64,000 nucleotides of DNA from Arthrobacter sp. PvP023 (GCF_017832975.1 NZ_JAFIBI010000001.1:620001-684000); one strand, 5' to 3'; shown: positions 8,743 to 18,368, counted from the first letter of the stretch. Numbers and translations are program-made. The notes: a model not told the origin generated them from the letters alone.

Positions 8743-10358
8743 ACATCGCAAGCTTTGCCCCGCTCGCCGTCGTACTTCCCATCCTCGGTGCCGCCCTGAC
8801 ATTTGTGCTGATCCGGCACTCCCGGGCCCAGCGGGCCGTCAGCATTACGCTGCTCTCTCTGACGCTCCTGCTGGAATGCGTGCTGCTGGCTTCCGTCTGG
8901 GACGGCGGAACCGCGGCCGTCAACATCGGCGGCTGGCTGCCGCCGTGGGGCATCGTGATGGTGGTGGACCAGTTCTCGTCCCTGATGCTGGTGGTCTCCT
9001 CCACGGTCAGCCTCGCGGTGCTGGTGTACGCCACAGGCCAGGGCATGGCCGACGGCGACCAGGACGCACCGCTGTCGATCTTCCACCCCACCTACCTGAT
9101 CCTGGTGGCCGGCGTGTCCAACGCGTTCCTGTCGGGTGACCTCTTCAACCTCTACGTGGGGTTCGAGATCCTGCTGACGGCAAGCTACGTGCTGATGACC
9201 CTCGGCGGGACCGGTCCCCGCATCCGTGCCGGCGTGACCTACGTGGTGGTCTCCGTGGTGTCCTCCGTCCTGTTCCTGATCGCCATCGCCATGATCTACG
9301 GCGCCACCGGAACCATCAACATGGCGGACCTCGCCGTCAAGCTCGCGGACCTGGACTCCGGAACGCGGATGCTGCTGCACGTGATGCTGCTGGTGGCCTT
9401 CGGCATCAAGGCGGCTGTCTTCCCGTTGTCCTTCTGGCTTCCTGACTCGTACCCCACCGCACCGGCCCCCGTCACGGCGGTGTTCGCCGGCTTGCTGACC
9501 AAGGTGGGCGTCTATGCCATGGTGCGCACCGAGACGCTCCTCTTCCCGGGGGACTCGCTGAACACTCCGCTGATGGTGGCGGCATTACTGACCATGGTGG
9601 TGGGAATCCTGGGTGCGCTGGCCCAGAGCGACATCAAGCGTCTGCTCTCGTTCACCCTCGTCAGCCACATCGGCTACATGGTGTTCGGGCTGGCGATGTC
9701 CTCGGTGGCCGGGCTCGGCGCGGCAGTGTTCTACGTGGCCCACCACATCACCATCCAGACCAGTCTCTTCCTGGTCACGGGCCTGATCGAACGCCGCGGC
9801 GGAAGCTCGTCGATCGACCGCGTCGCCGGCCTGGCCAAGCTGTCCCCGATCCTGGCCCTGCTGTTCTTCATCCCCGCCATGAACCTGGCCGGCATCCCGC
9901 CGTTCTCGGGTTTCCTGGGCAAGCTCGGGCTGCTGCAGGCCGGTGTGCAGCTTGGCACCCCGCTGGCCTACGCCCTGGTGATCGGCGGCGTCGTGACCAG
10001 CCTGCTGACGCTCCTGGCCATCGCCCGTGTGTGGAACCGCGCGTTCTGGCGCAAACCCGAGGACGCCGAGAACCCGGACCCCGTGCTGCTCGCGGCCCCT
10101 GAGGACTCCGACACGGGCGACCGCGCGGGCAAGCGCAACGTCACGCTGCTGCCGCGGACGATGGTGGGATCAACCCTGGGCCTCGTGGCCTTCGGCGTGG
10201 CGCTCACCGTCTTTGCCGGCCCGCTCTTCCGGGTGGCGGACCAGTCGGCCGTGGAAATGCTGGACCGGTCCGCGTACATCCAGGCCGTGCTGGGCGAAAA
10301 CGCCCCCGTGCCCCCGATCGCGCAGCCTGAGCCTGTGCAGCAGGAGGGGAAGAAATGA
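8739..10358 (+). CDS. mrpD: Na+/H+ antiporter subunit D
   Basis: A 539-residue protein with about 14 membrane helices, homologous to MrpD and to NuoM/NuoN of complex I. The proton-antiporter core is visible as VGFEILLTASYVLMTLGG, KAAVFPLSFWLPDSYPTAPA, LAQSDIKRLLSFTLVSHIGY and NLAGIPPFSGFLGK, which carry the Glu and Lys residues of the proton path in this family. A hydrophilic loop (EDAENPDPVLLAAPEDSD) precedes the last helix. It overlaps mrpC and mrpE by four bases each. Confidence 0.95.
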   Translation: MNIASFAPLAVVLPILGAALTFVLIRHSRAQRAVSITLLSLTLLLECVLLASVWDGGTAAVNIGGWLPPWGIVMVVDQFSSLMLVVSSTVSLAVLVYATGQGMADGDQDAPLSIFHPTYLILVAGVSNAFLSGDLFNLYVGFEILLTASYVLMTLGGTGPRIRAGVTYVVVSVVSSVLFLIAIAMIYGATGTINMADLAVKLADLDSGTRMLLHVMLLVAFGIKAAVFPLSFWLPDSYPTAPAPVTAVFAGLLTKVGVYAMVRTETLLFPGDSLNTPLMVAALLTMVVGILGALAQSDIKRLLSFTLVSHIGYMVFGLAMSSVAGLGAAVFYVAHHITIQTSLFLVTGLIERRGGSSSIDRVAGLAKLSPILALLFFIPAMNLAGIPPFSGFLGKLGLLQAGVQLGTPLAYALVIGGVVTSLLTLLAIARVWNRAFWRKPEDAENPDPVLLAAPEDSDTGDRAGKRNVTLLPRTMVGSTLGLVAFGVALTVFAGPLFRVADQSAVEMLDRSAYIQAVLGENAPVPPIAQPEPVQQEGKK

Positions 10359-10900
10359 ACCGCCGACGGATCTCAATCCGGCAGGAACTGCCCCTGCTGG
10401 TCTGGCTGGTGTTCGTCTGGGCCGCGCTCTGGCAGGACTTCAGCCCCGGTAACCTGCTGTTCGGTGCGCTGATCGCCGTCGTGGTGGCACGGCTTTTCTA
10501 CCTGCCCCCGGTGGAGCTGGGCGGCCGCTTCAGCATCGTGCGGGCAGTCCCCTTCGCCCTGGTGTTCCTGGCCAAGGTGGTGGCCGCCAGCTTCCAGGTG
10601 CTGTACCTCGCGTTGGCCCGCGGGCCCAAGGTGACCAACGCCGTCGTCGCCGTCAAACTGCGAAGCCACTCGGACCTGATGGTGACGGCCACCGGCCACG
10701 TCATCTCGCTGATTCCGGGCTCGCTGGTGGTGGAGGTGGACCGCTCCACGTCCACGCTCTACATCCACGGGCTGAATGTGCGGAGCGGAGAGGACATTGT
10801 GAACCTGCGCAAAGAGGTCCGGGATGCCGAGGCGGCACTGATCAGGATCATGGGCACCCGCGAGGAACTGGCCGCACTGAAACAGGAGGTGGGCGCATGA
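10355..10900 (+). CDS. mrpE: Na+/H+ antiporter subunit E
   Basis: A 181-residue MrpE/MnhE family protein. Two hydrophobic helices near the N-terminus (LPLLVWLVFVWAALWQDFSP, LFGALIAVVVARLFYLP) and a third at about residue 60 are followed by the family's soluble domain, VTNAVVAVKLRSHSDLMVTA and HVISLIPGSLVVEVD. It is needed for Mrp complex assembly in other bacteria. The start overlaps the mrpD stop (ATGA). Confidence 0.93.
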   Translation: MNRRRISIRQELPLLVWLVFVWAALWQDFSPGNLLFGALIAVVVARLFYLPPVELGGRFSIVRAVPFALVFLAKVVAASFQVLYLALARGPKVTNAVVAVKLRSHSDLMVTATGHVISLIPGSLVVEVDRSTSTLYIHGLNVRSGEDIVNLRKEVRDAEAALIRIMGTREELAALKQEVGA

Positions 10901-11175
10901 TGGACGTCGTCCTGACCGTAACGGCCGTGATCCTGTCCCTGGCGGCAGCCGGGGCGATTGTCCGGATCGCCATCGGCCCGTCCCTGCTGGACCGGGTGCT
11001 GGCCTCTGACGTGCTGCTGGCCATCATCGGTGCCACGCTCTGCATCGACATGGCCGTCAACCGGCACCTGAACAACCTGATGCTGCTCGTGGCGCTGTCC
11101 ATCATCGGGTTCATCGGGTCCGTGACCGTGGCGCGCTTCGTGGCCGACCGGCGGGAGCAGCCCCATGAATCCTGA
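10897..11175 (+). CDS. mrpF: Na+/H+ antiporter subunit F
   Basis: A 92-residue protein with three hydrophobic helices and the family signature IAIGPSLLDRVLASDVLLA near residue 25. It has the usual length for MrpF. In Bacillus, MrpF is also linked to bile-salt and Na+ efflux. It overlaps mrpE by four bases and mrpG by eleven, as in most mrp operons. Confidence 0.93.
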   Translation: MMDVVLTVTAVILSLAAAGAIVRIAIGPSLLDRVLASDVLLAIIGATLCIDMAVNRHLNNLMLLVALSIIGFIGSVTVARFVADRREQPHES

Positions 11176-11599
11176 ACCATCCGCCGTGGACACAGTCATT
11201 GATGCAGTGTCGGCCATCTTTATGGTGGTGGGCGCCCTGATGTCCCTCGGTGCGGCGATCGGCCTGTTGCGCTTCCCCGACCTGATGAGCAGGATGCACG
11301 CCGCCACGAAGCCCCAGGTGCTGGGACTCTTCCTGCTGCTGGCCTCGGTGGGCCTGCAGCTGCGGACCTGGTGGGTGTGGCCCGTGCTGTTCGTGGCGTG
11401 GATCTTCCAGGTGCTCACCGTTCCGGTGTCCGCCCACATGGTGGGCAGGGCGGGTTACCGCACCAAGCACCTGCACAAGGAACTGCTCACCACGGATGAA
11501 CTGGAGGCCGTAGTGCTGAAGGCAGCCGACAAGAAGGCCGCCGCGAGGCAGGAATCAGAAAAGCGCGCCGCCGTCGAGGGTGACGACGGCGCAGCCTAA
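11165..11599 (+). CDS. mrpG: Na+/H+ antiporter subunit G
   Basis: A 144-residue MrpG/MnhG protein. Three hydrophobic helices include the conserved IGLLRFPDLMSRMHAATKPQ segment. A 40-residue charged C-terminal tail (EAVVLKAADKKAAARQ and on) extends beyond the typical core. It is the last gene of the mrp operon; an imperfect 19-base inverted repeat lies 40 bases downstream. Confidence 0.93.
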   Translation: MNPEPSAVDTVIDAVSAIFMVVGALMSLGAAIGLLRFPDLMSRMHAATKPQVLGLFLLLASVGLQLRTWWVWPVLFVAWIFQVLTVPVSAHMVGRAGYRTKHLHKELLTTDELEAVVLKAADKKAAARQESEKRAAVEGDDGAA

Positions 11600-11639
11600 G
11601 GGGCGCCCGCAAGAAGTTCCGGGCCGCCACCCCTGGTGA

Positions 11640-11700
11640 AGTTCTTGTCCAGATAACGCGACTTGGCGGCCGATCAGCTCCCGTTACCTGGACAAAAACT
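11640..11700. repeat. Imperfect 19-base inverted repeat between convergent genes
   Basis: Left arm 11640-11658 (AGTTCTTGTCCAGATAACG) and right arm 11682-11700 pair at 17 of 19 positions around a 23-base loop. It sits in the 114-base gap between mrpG and the convergent DUF4235 gene. It could end transcription in both directions, but neither side has a clear T-tract, so a protein-binding site or dispersed element is also possible. Confidence 0.6.
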
Positions 11701-11713
11701 CTCCCGAGTGGGC

Positions 11714-11977
11714 CTAGACGATGTCCTGGCTCTTGGCGAAGCGGGTGATGGCACGCTGCGTGCCCCGGTTGGCCAGGACCTGGATGATGGCGCTGACAGC
11801 CGCCGAGATCAGCGCAAAGGTCAGGGCGCTGCGCAGGGTGGTGGGGACGTCGTCCTTGTCGCCCTTCGGGGGCTTGCGGCCGGTGATCTTTTCCCAGACG
11901 ACGTCAACGGCCTTGGTGCCGGCGAATCCGGCAAGCAGGCTCACTCCGGTTCCAAGCAGCTTGATGAAAAAACTCAC
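11714..11977 (-). CDS. DUF4235 membrane protein
   Basis: An 87-residue protein matching the actinobacterial DUF4235 family: an N-terminal helix (FFIKLLGTGVSLLAGFAGTK), the conserved VWEKITGRKPPKGD loop and a second helix (LRSALTFALISAAVSAIIQV). It probably spans the membrane twice. Start is GTG 11977 with AAAGGGG seven bases upstream. The function of the family is unknown. Confidence 0.8.
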   Translation of the reverse strand: MSFFIKLLGTGVSLLAGFAGTKAVDVVWEKITGRKPPKGDKDDVPTTLRSALTFALISAAVSAIIQVLANRGTQRAITRFAKSQDIV

Positions 11978-12134
11978 TCCAGTACCCCTTTACAGGTGGG
12001 AAACAACGGAAACAGGGCTTCCCCTAGCCTAGCCGCATCAACCCGGCCGCATCACCGCGCATTGTGACACCCTCCCCGGGATTTCGCGGGCCCGCGGGTG
12101 TAAACTGATCCACGCCCACAAGGGCGAATTGATA

Positions 12135-12258
12135 CGACAGGGGAGCGTCGCCGTCGGGCATCACTGGAACATTCCAGGGAACCGGAGGCGGGCGCTGAGA
12201 GTGCGGACAGCCGCAGACCCTCGAACCTGATCCGGTTAGTACCGGCGCAAGGGAGTCG
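12135..12258 (+). promoter_or_regulatory. TPP riboswitch (THI element)
   Basis: All conserved blocks of the thiamine-pyrophosphate aptamer are present in order: GGGGAGC at 12140, GCTGAGAGTGCGG near 12194, GACCCTCGAACCTGATCCGG near 12217 and GTACCGGCGCAAGGGA ending at 12254. It lies 87 bases before ykoE. TPP binding should switch off expression of the ykoEDC importer, as in other thiamine genes. The rest of the 367-base gap from 11978 to 12344 holds no gene I can support. Confidence 0.97.
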
Positions 12259-12344
12259 AGTTCTCAGAGTGTCCGGCAGCAGGCGGCGGAAGCCGCGGAC
12301 GGTCCGGGGAACACTCTCCCCTCCTGTACCTCAGGAGGAAGAAA

Positions 12345-12977
12345 ATGACTGGAATTACGGCCAAGCAGACGCTTGGCAACAGCAAGTACAACTGGCGTGT
12401 GGTGGACATTGTGGTTGCCGCGTTGATCGCAGTAGCCGGAGGCGTCATTTTCTGGGCCTGGTCCCAGGGGGCTGCCGCAGTTTCGCCGCCCATGAACGCC
12501 GTCTACCCGCCGCTGACCGGCCTTATCGCAGGCGGCTGGATGATTCCCGCCGTCCTGGGCATGCTGATCATCCGCAAGCCCGGAGCCGCCCTGTTCTGCG
12601 AAACAGTGGCCGCCACGGGTGAGCTGATCATGGGCTCGCAGTACGGCGCATCGGTGCTGTTCTCCGGCTTCGTGCAGGGGCTCGGCGCGGAGATCATCTT
12701 CGCGGTGTTCGTTTACAAGAAGTTCAACCTGCCCGTTTCGCTGCTGGCCGGTGCCGCTGCAGGCCTCTTCTGCGGCCTGAACGACTCGTTCGCACCGTGG
12801 GGCTGGAACATCGCCTACGCTGCCGGCGACAAGCTGGCCTACATCATCTTCACGGCCATCTCCGGCGCCATCATCGCCGGCGGCCTGTCCTGGCTCGCCA
12901 CCCGCGGACTGGCCCGGACCGGTGTGCTGAGCTCCTTCGCGTCCCGCAAGGCAGCGACGGAGCCTGTCTTCTCCTGA
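12345..12977 (+). CDS. ykoE: ECF transporter substrate-binding (S) component, YkoE family
   Basis: A 210-residue integral membrane protein with about six helices (VVDIVVAALIAVAGGVIFWA first) matching YkoE, the S component of the thiamine-precursor (hydroxymethylpyrimidine) importer. The segment CETVAATGELIMGSQYG is typical of the family. It starts at ATG 12345 behind CAGGAGG. The upstream TPP riboswitch and downstream ATPase and T components make the substrate assignment firm. Confidence 0.93.
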   Translation: MTGITAKQTLGNSKYNWRVVDIVVAALIAVAGGVIFWAWSQGAAAVSPPMNAVYPPLTGLIAGGWMIPAVLGMLIIRKPGAALFCETVAATGELIMGSQYGASVLFSGFVQGLGAEIIFAVFVYKKFNLPVSLLAGAAAGLFCGLNDSFAPWGWNIAYAAGDKLAYIIFTAISGAIIAGGLSWLATRGLARTGVLSSFASRKAATEPVFS

Positions 12978-12993
12978 TGAACGCACACTGCTC

Positions 12994-14607
12994 ATGACGC
13001 CTTCCGACACCGTCCGCCCGGCAGCGGTTACGGCACGCGGCTGGGGCTGGCGGCATGCCGGCCGGTCCCGGCCCGCCGTCCACGGCTTGGACCTGGACAT
13101 TCAGCCGGGCGAACGCGTGCTGCTGCTGGGTCCCTCCGGCGCGGGCAAATCCACGCTGCTGCACGCACTCGCCGGGGTGCTCGGGGACAGCGACTCCGGA
13201 GCCCACCACGACGGAACGCCGGATGCCGACGACTCCGACGAGACCGGTTCCCTGCTCATCGACGGTGCCCCGCCGCGTGCTCAGCGCGGCCGCGCCGGCC
13301 TCATGCAGCAGGACCCCGAGACGCAGGTGGTCCTTTCCCGCGTGGGGGACGACGTCGCCTTCGGCGCCGAGAACCTCGCCGTGCCGCGCGCGGACATCTG
13401 GACTCGTGTCGGAGAGGCGCTCGACGACGTCGGGCTGGCCCACCTGCCGCTGGACCACCCGACGTCGGCCCTGTCCGGCGGGCAGAAGCAGCGCCTCGCG
13501 CTTGCCGGGATCCTCGCCATGCGCCCGGGACTGCTGCTCCTCGACGAGCCCACTGCCAACCTGGACCCTGCCGGCGTCCTGGAAGTCCGTGACGCCGTGG
13601 GCCGGTGCCTGGACAAGACCGGGGCAACGCTGGTGGTGGTGGAACACCGCGTGGGCGTGTGGAAGGACCTTGTGGACCGGATCGTGGTGCTGCAGCCGGG
13701 ATCTTCCACGGACACCGCGGTGCTCCTGGACGGCCCTCCGGACCGGGTCCTGGCAGAGGCGCGGGACATGCTCGTCTCCGCCGGCGTATGGGTGCCCGGG
13801 TACGTGCCCGCCACCCGGGCGCGAACGGGTGATGCAGGAGTGCCGGGTGCCACTGGAACGCAGGGCGAGCCGGGGGCCGGGAACCTCCTGCTGGCCGCCG
13901 AAAACCTTGCCGTGTCCCGCGAACGCCCCCGCCGGCGGCGCTTCAAGGCTGTCCCGCCGGTCCCCGTGCAGTCCGGCATCACGGCGCAGGTCCGCGCCGG
14001 CCAGGCATTGACCATCACGGGTCCCAACGGTTCCGGAAAGTCCACGTTTGCCCTGACCCTCGCCGGGCTGCTCCAGCCGGTGGAGGGCTCGGTTTCCGCC
14101 ACGGTCGACCTCAGCCAAGGTGCCGGCATTGACCCGTACAAGTGGAAGGCGGAGCAGTTGATCTCCCGGATCGGCACCGTGTTCCAGGAACCGGAGCACC
14201 AGTTCGTCACCGGCCGGGTGCTGGATGAGCTGATGTTCGGCCCGCGGCACCTGGGCCACGGCGAGGATCGCGTGGACGAACTCCTGGAGCGCCTCCGGCT
14301 GACCAAGCTGGTGGACGCCAACCCCTACACACTCTCCGGCGGGGAGAAGCGCCGGCTGTCTGTCGCCACCGTCCTGGCCGCGCATCCCCGCGTGCTGATC
14401 CTGGACGAGCCCACGTTCGGCCAGGACGCCAACACCTGGGCCGAGCTCGCCTCCTTCCTCTCCGAACTCCTCGACGCCGGCACCGCCGTGGTGTCGGTGA
14501 CCCACGACCAGGAGTTCAGCGACGTCCTGGGCGGTACCGAGCTGAAACTGGGCGCGCCCGAACCCGGGCGGCCAGGACTGCGCAACCCGAAGGTGGCTGC
14601 ACCATGA
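12994..14607 (+). CDS. ykoD: ECF transporter tandem ATPase, YkoD family
   Basis: A 537-residue protein with two ABC ATPase domains in one chain. The first has Walker A GPSGAGKST (about residue 45), signature LSGGQKQRLA and Walker B LLLLDEPTAN; the second has GPNGSGKST (about 345), LSGGEKRRLS and VLILDEPTFG. A linker of about 60 residues joins them. It drives import through the YkoE/YkoC membrane parts. It starts 16 bases after ykoE and overlaps ykoC by four bases. Confidence 0.93.
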   Translation: MTPSDTVRPAAVTARGWGWRHAGRSRPAVHGLDLDIQPGERVLLLGPSGAGKSTLLHALAGVLGDSDSGAHHDGTPDADDSDETGSLLIDGAPPRAQRGRAGLMQQDPETQVVLSRVGDDVAFGAENLAVPRADIWTRVGEALDDVGLAHLPLDHPTSALSGGQKQRLALAGILAMRPGLLLLDEPTANLDPAGVLEVRDAVGRCLDKTGATLVVVEHRVGVWKDLVDRIVVLQPGSSTDTAVLLDGPPDRVLAEARDMLVSAGVWVPGYVPATRARTGDAGVPGATGTQGEPGAGNLLLAAENLAVSRERPRRRRFKAVPPVPVQSGITAQVRAGQALTITGPNGSGKSTFALTLAGLLQPVEGSVSATVDLSQGAGIDPYKWKAEQLISRIGTVFQEPEHQFVTGRVLDELMFGPRHLGHGEDRVDELLERLRLTKLVDANPYTLSGGEKRRLSVATVLAAHPRVLILDEPTFGQDANTWAELASFLSELLDAGTAVVSVTHDQEFSDVLGGTELKLGAPEPGRPGLRNPKVAAP

Positions 14608-15407
14608 GGCAAGCGCTGACCCTGCAGGCGAACCACGCCCTGCTCACCCGGGCCAATCCGCTGGCCAAGTTCGCCGTCGTCATGCTGATGACCGTGGTGC
14701 TGGCGCTGTCCATCGACTGGGTGTCCGCCTCCGTGGCGCTGGCCTTCGAGCTGCTGCTCTTTCCGCTGGCGGGACTGACCGTCGCGTTGCTCTGGCAGCG
14801 TGGCTGGCCGCTGATCCTGGCGGCTGCACTGGGCGGCTGGAGCACCTCGATTCTGGCGCCTGACGCCGGAAGGATACTGCTCGACGTCGGCATCTGGTCC
14901 ATCAGTGAAGGTTCGCTGGAGCTGGGGCTGGGATTCCTGCTGCGGGGGGTGGCGATCGCCCTCCCCGCGGTGCTGTTGATGAGTTGCACGGACCCGACCG
15001 ACCTGGCAGACGCCCTCGCCCAGAAAGCGAAGCTGCCGCACCGCTTCGTGCTGGGTACGCTAGCCGCCATGCGGCTCGTGGGGCTGATGGCCGAAGAATG
15101 GCAGACGATCGGCATGGCCCGGCGCGCCCGCGGTGTGGGCTCGCACGGCAGTCCGGCGCAGCGCCTCAAGGCCACGCTCGGACAGAGCTTTGGGCTCCTG
15201 GTCCAGGCCGTGCGCCGGGCGTCACGGCTGGCCGTCACCATGGAGGCTCGGGGGTTCGGCGGTGCGCAGCGGACCTGGGCGCGTGAGTCCACGTTCAGCA
15301 TGCTGGACATCTGGGTAGTTCTCGGCGGCGTGCTGATTGCCGCCGCGGCAGTGTCCGCGGCAGTCGGTGCGGGGGCCTGGAACATGGTGTTCCTCGGGCA
15401 GCAGTAG
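14604..15407 (+). CDS. ykoC: ECF transporter transmembrane (T) component, YkoC family
   Basis: A 267-residue CbiQ-type T component. It opens with HALLTRANPLAKFAVVMLMT, the NPxxK pattern of ECF T proteins, has four to five helices and two Ala-Arg-Gly coupling motifs (MARRARGVGS and TMEARGFGG) that contact the ATPases. The start overlaps the ykoD stop. It completes the three-gene thiamine-precursor importer. Confidence 0.92.
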   Translation: MRQALTLQANHALLTRANPLAKFAVVMLMTVVLALSIDWVSASVALAFELLLFPLAGLTVALLWQRGWPLILAAALGGWSTSILAPDAGRILLDVGIWSISEGSLELGLGFLLRGVAIALPAVLLMSCTDPTDLADALAQKAKLPHRFVLGTLAAMRLVGLMAEEWQTIGMARRARGVGSHGSPAQRLKATLGQSFGLLVQAVRRASRLAVTMEARGFGGAQRTWARESTFSMLDIWVVLGGVLIAAAAVSAAVGAGAWNMVFLGQQ

Positions 15408-15516
15408 CTTCCGGGGCCGGCGCCCGCATATCGCACGAAGTGGATATTTTGTGAGTTTGAGTGCACTTTCCGGCGTTTCGAATGGCCGAATAGCTCATGC
15501 GTGATATTTTTCTTGT

Positions 15517-17040
15517 ATGACTCAAGAGACTGCTGAACACGTTGGCCTGCTGCTCCGCGATGCCCGCGGGGAGAAGGGCTGGACCCAGGGGCAGCTGGCA
15601 GCCGAGCTGGGCACCAGCCAAAGCGCCATCGCCCGGATGGAACAGGGCAAGCAGAACCTCAGCCTCAAAATGATCCAGCGGCTTGAGGCCATTGTTGGAC
15701 GCAGCATCGTCAAAGTGGGCCGGCCGCAGATGACGCACCTCCGGGTGGAGGGCGGCCGCACGCTATCCGGTTCGGTGGACGTCAACAGCAGCAAGAACGC
15801 CGGAGTTGCCCTTCTCTGCGCCAGCCTCATCAACCGCGGCACCACCACGCTGCGCCGGCTGGCCCGGATCGAGGAAGTGAACCGGATCGTGGAGGTCCTG
15901 ACCAGTATCGGCGTCGAATGCACCTGGCTCAATGCCAACGATCTGCAGATCCGCCGCCCCGCCGTGCTGGACCTGGACTCCATGGACGTGGAGGCTGCCC
16001 GCCGCACCCGCAGCGTGATCATGCTGCTGGGGCCGCTCCTGGACGAGTCCGCGGAGTACCGCCTCCCGTACGCGGGCGGCTGCGACCTTGGCACCCGCAC
16101 CGTGGAGCCGCACATGCAGGCCCTGCGCCAGTTCGGCCTGTCGGTGGAAGCCACGTCCGGCTTCTATTCGGTGCAGGCACCGCCGGCCGACGGCGACAAC
16201 CGCACCTTTGTGCTGAGCGAACGCGGTGACACAGTCACCGAAAACGCCATCATGGCGGCCGCCCACCGCCGCGGCACCACGGTGATCCGCAACGCCAGCC
16301 CCAACTACATGGTGCAGGATCTCTGCTTCTACCTGCAGGGCCTGGGCGTGGAGATCGACGGCGTGGGGACCACCACCCTGAAAATCACCGGGCTGCCCTC
16401 CATCGACGTCGACATCGAGTACTTCCCGTCCGAGGACCCCATCGAAGCGATGAGCCTCATCACGGCCGGCATCGTGACCAATTCCGAGGTCACCATCCGC
16501 CGGGTTCCCATCGAGTTCATGGAGATCGAACTGGCCACCCTGGAGCAGATGGGCCAGGAACTGGAGATTTCCGGGGAGTACTTTGCCCGTAACGGCCGTA
16601 CCCGGCTGGTGGACGTCACTACGAAGCCCTCCGCATTGCATGCCCCGACGGACAAGATCCACCCCATGCCGTTCCCCGGCCTGAACATCGACAACCTGCC
16701 GTTTTTCGCCGTCATTGCCGCGAATGCCGAAGGCCAGACCATGATCCACGACTGGGTCTACGAGAACCGGGCCATCTACCTCACCGAGCTGAACAAGCTG
16801 GGGGCCCGCGTCCAACTGCTGGACCCGCACCGGATCTACGTCAACGGACCCACCAGGTGGCGTGCCGCCGAGGTGGGCTGCCCGCCCGCCCTCCGCCCGG
16901 CCGCCTGTATCCTGCTGGCCATGCTGGCTGCCCGCGGTGTTTCGGAACTGCGCAACATCTACGTGATCGAGCGCGGGTACGAGGACCTGGCCGAGCGGCT
17001 CAACACCATCGGTGCGAAGATCGAGTACTTCCAGGACTGA
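15517..17040 (+). CDS. XRE-type HTH fused to a MurA-like enolpyruvyl transferase
   Basis: A 507-residue protein. Residues 8-62 are an XRE/Cro helix-turn-helix ([20 protein letters not shown]). Residues 72-507 are an EPSP-synthase fold of the MurA type, which adds enolpyruvate from PEP to UDP-GlcNAc. MurA active-site residues look preserved: K93-N94 in SSKNAG, R165, catalytic C189 in [14 protein letters not shown]392 in NIDNLPFF and R486 in IERGYE. So it may be an active enzyme that also binds DNA, or a regulator sensing UDP-GlcNAc or PEP. No ribosome site is seen; GATATT ends eight bases before ATG, fitting a leaderless transcript. A canonical murA elsewhere in the genome is likely. Confidence 0.88.
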   Translation: MTQETAEHVGLLLRDARGEKGWTQGQLAAELGTSQSAIARMEQGKQNLSLKMIQRLEAIVGRSIVKVGRPQMTHLRVEGGRTLSGSVDVNSSKNAGVALLCASLINRGTTTLRRLARIEEVNRIVEVLTSIGVECTWLNANDLQIRRPAVLDLDSMDVEAARRTRSVIMLLGPLLDESAEYRLPYAGGCDLGTRTVEPHMQALRQFGLSVEATSGFYSVQAPPADGDNRTFVLSERGDTVTENAIMAAAHRRGTTVIRNASPNYMVQDLCFYLQGLGVEIDGVGTTTLKITGLPSIDVDIEYFPSEDPIEAMSLITAGIVTNSEVTIRRVPIEFMEIELATLEQMGQELEISGEYFARNGRTRLVDVTTKPSALHAPTDKIHPMPFPGLNIDNLPFFAVIAANAEGQTMIHDWVYENRAIYLTELNKLGARVQLLDPHRIYVNGPTRWRAAEVGCPPALRPAACILLAMLAARGVSELRNIYVIERGYEDLAERLNTIGAKIEYFQD

Positions 17041-17047
17041 CCCGTTC

Positions 17048-17092
17048 CGCCCTGTAAGGCAGGCGCCGTTGCGGCGCCTGTCTTACAGGGCG
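17048..17092 (+). terminator. Strong hairpin between the MurA-like gene and the ligase gene
   Basis: Arms 17048-17067 and 17073-17092 match at 19 of 20 bases around a five-base loop (GTTGC). No T-tract follows. It could end the upstream message or, since it stops just before the CAGGAG ribosome site of the next gene, protect or control that message. Confidence 0.65.
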
Positions 17093-17113
17093 GCACAGGA
17101 GCACAATGTATGC

Positions 17114-18340
17114 ATGCGAACTTTCGGGGTTGAGGAAGAGCTGCTGATTGTGGACCCCGTGACCGGGGAGCCGCTGGCGCTGGCGGACGCCCTGCTGGCA
17201 GGGCGGACGCTTGCTGCGGACGACGCTCCGGACAAACCCCGGATCCCTGACCCTCACGATCCAAACCGTCACGACGGCGACACCGGGCTCACTGCCGAAC
17301 TGAAACTCGAGCAGATCGAGACGCAGACCCGTCCGTGCCTGAACTATGAGGAGCTGCTCCTCCAGATCCGCCAGGGCCGGGCCCTGGCCGACACCGCCGC
17401 GAAGAAACACAATGCGCGGGTGGCCGCGCTGGCGACTTCGCCGATTGCCTCCACGACGCACACCACACCGAACCCCCGCTATGCCACCATGCAGGAGCGA
17501 TTTGGCCTCACCGTCCACGAGCAGCTGACTTGCGGGTTCCACGTCCACACTTTCGTCGAATCCCCGGAAGAAGGCGTGGCTGTCATCGACCGGATCAGGG
17601 ACAAGCTGGCGGTGCTGACCGCGCTCAGCGCGAACTCGCCGTACTGGAAGGGCGTGGAGACCGGCTTCGAGAGTTACCGCACCCAGGCCTGGAACCGCTG
17701 GCCGACGTCGGGCCCGTCCCAGATCTTCGGGACGCACTCCATGTACCGCCGCGTGGTCACCCGGCTGCTGGACAGCGGCGTGCTGCTTGACGAAGGCATG
17801 ATCTATTTTGACGCGCGGCTCTCCCGCAACCACCCCACCGTGGAGGTCCGGGTGGCGGACGTCTGCCTGCAGGCCGAGGACGCCGCCCTGATCGCCGTCC
17901 TGGTGCGGGGCCTGGTGGAATCGGCCAGCAGGGAATGGCGGGCCGGTGTGGACCCCGCGCCCGTACCGACGGTGCTCTTGCGGATGGCCGCGTGGCAGGC
18001 GAGCAATTGCGGACTGAGGGGAGACCTCCTGGATTTCGGCACATTCCGTCCCGCTCCCGCAGAGGAAGTGGTGGATGCGCTGGTGGACTACGTGGCGCCC
18101 GTCCTGGCGGAACAGGACGAGCTGGGACTGGCCCGGGAAGGCGTGCGGAGAATCCTGGACAGGGGGACCGGTTCGGAACAGCAGCGCCTTGCCATGCAGG
18201 AAGGCCTTGCCGGGACCTCGGACGCCGCTGCCGGGCTGGCCGCAGTGGTTGCCCACGCGGTGGACGTGAGCATGCGCCGGACCGAAGCCATCACCGCGCG
18301 CGAGAAAGCGCCCGTGCTGTTGCGCGTCCGCCAGTCCTGA
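17114..18340 (+). CDS. YbdK-family carboxylate-amine ligase (GCS2-like)
   Basis: A 408-residue protein of the glutamate-cysteine ligase GCS2 family, YbdK branch. The N-terminus [20 protein letters not shown] carries the family's metal-binding EEE. Other motifs are [29 protein letters not shown] and a segment ([19 protein letters not shown]) seen in all members. Enzymes of this type form a weak gamma-glutamyl-Cys activity in vitro; the real substrate is usually unknown. ATG 17114 is chosen over an in-frame start at 17012 because the family sequence begins there and GGAG lies upstream. Confidence 0.88.
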   Translation: MRTFGVEEELLIVDPVTGEPLALADALLAGRTLAADDAPDKPRIPDPHDPNRHDGDTGLTAELKLEQIETQTRPCLNYEELLLQIRQGRALADTAAKKHNARVAALATSPIASTTHTTPNPRYATMQERFGLTVHEQLTCGFHVHTFVESPEEGVAVIDRIRDKLAVLTALSANSPYWKGVETGFESYRTQAWNRWPTSGPSQIFGTHSMYRRVVTRLLDSGVLLDEGMIYFDARLSRNHPTVEVRVADVCLQAEDAALIAVLVRGLVESASREWRAGVDPAPVPTVLLRMAAWQASNCGLRGDLLDFGTFRPAPAEEVVDALVDYVAPVLAEQDELGLAREGVRRILDRGTGSEQQRLAMQEGLAGTSDAAAGLAAVVAHAVDVSMRRTEAITAREKAPVLLRVRQS

Positions 18341-18368
18341 ACAGGTTCCTACTACCCCGGAGCGCGCC

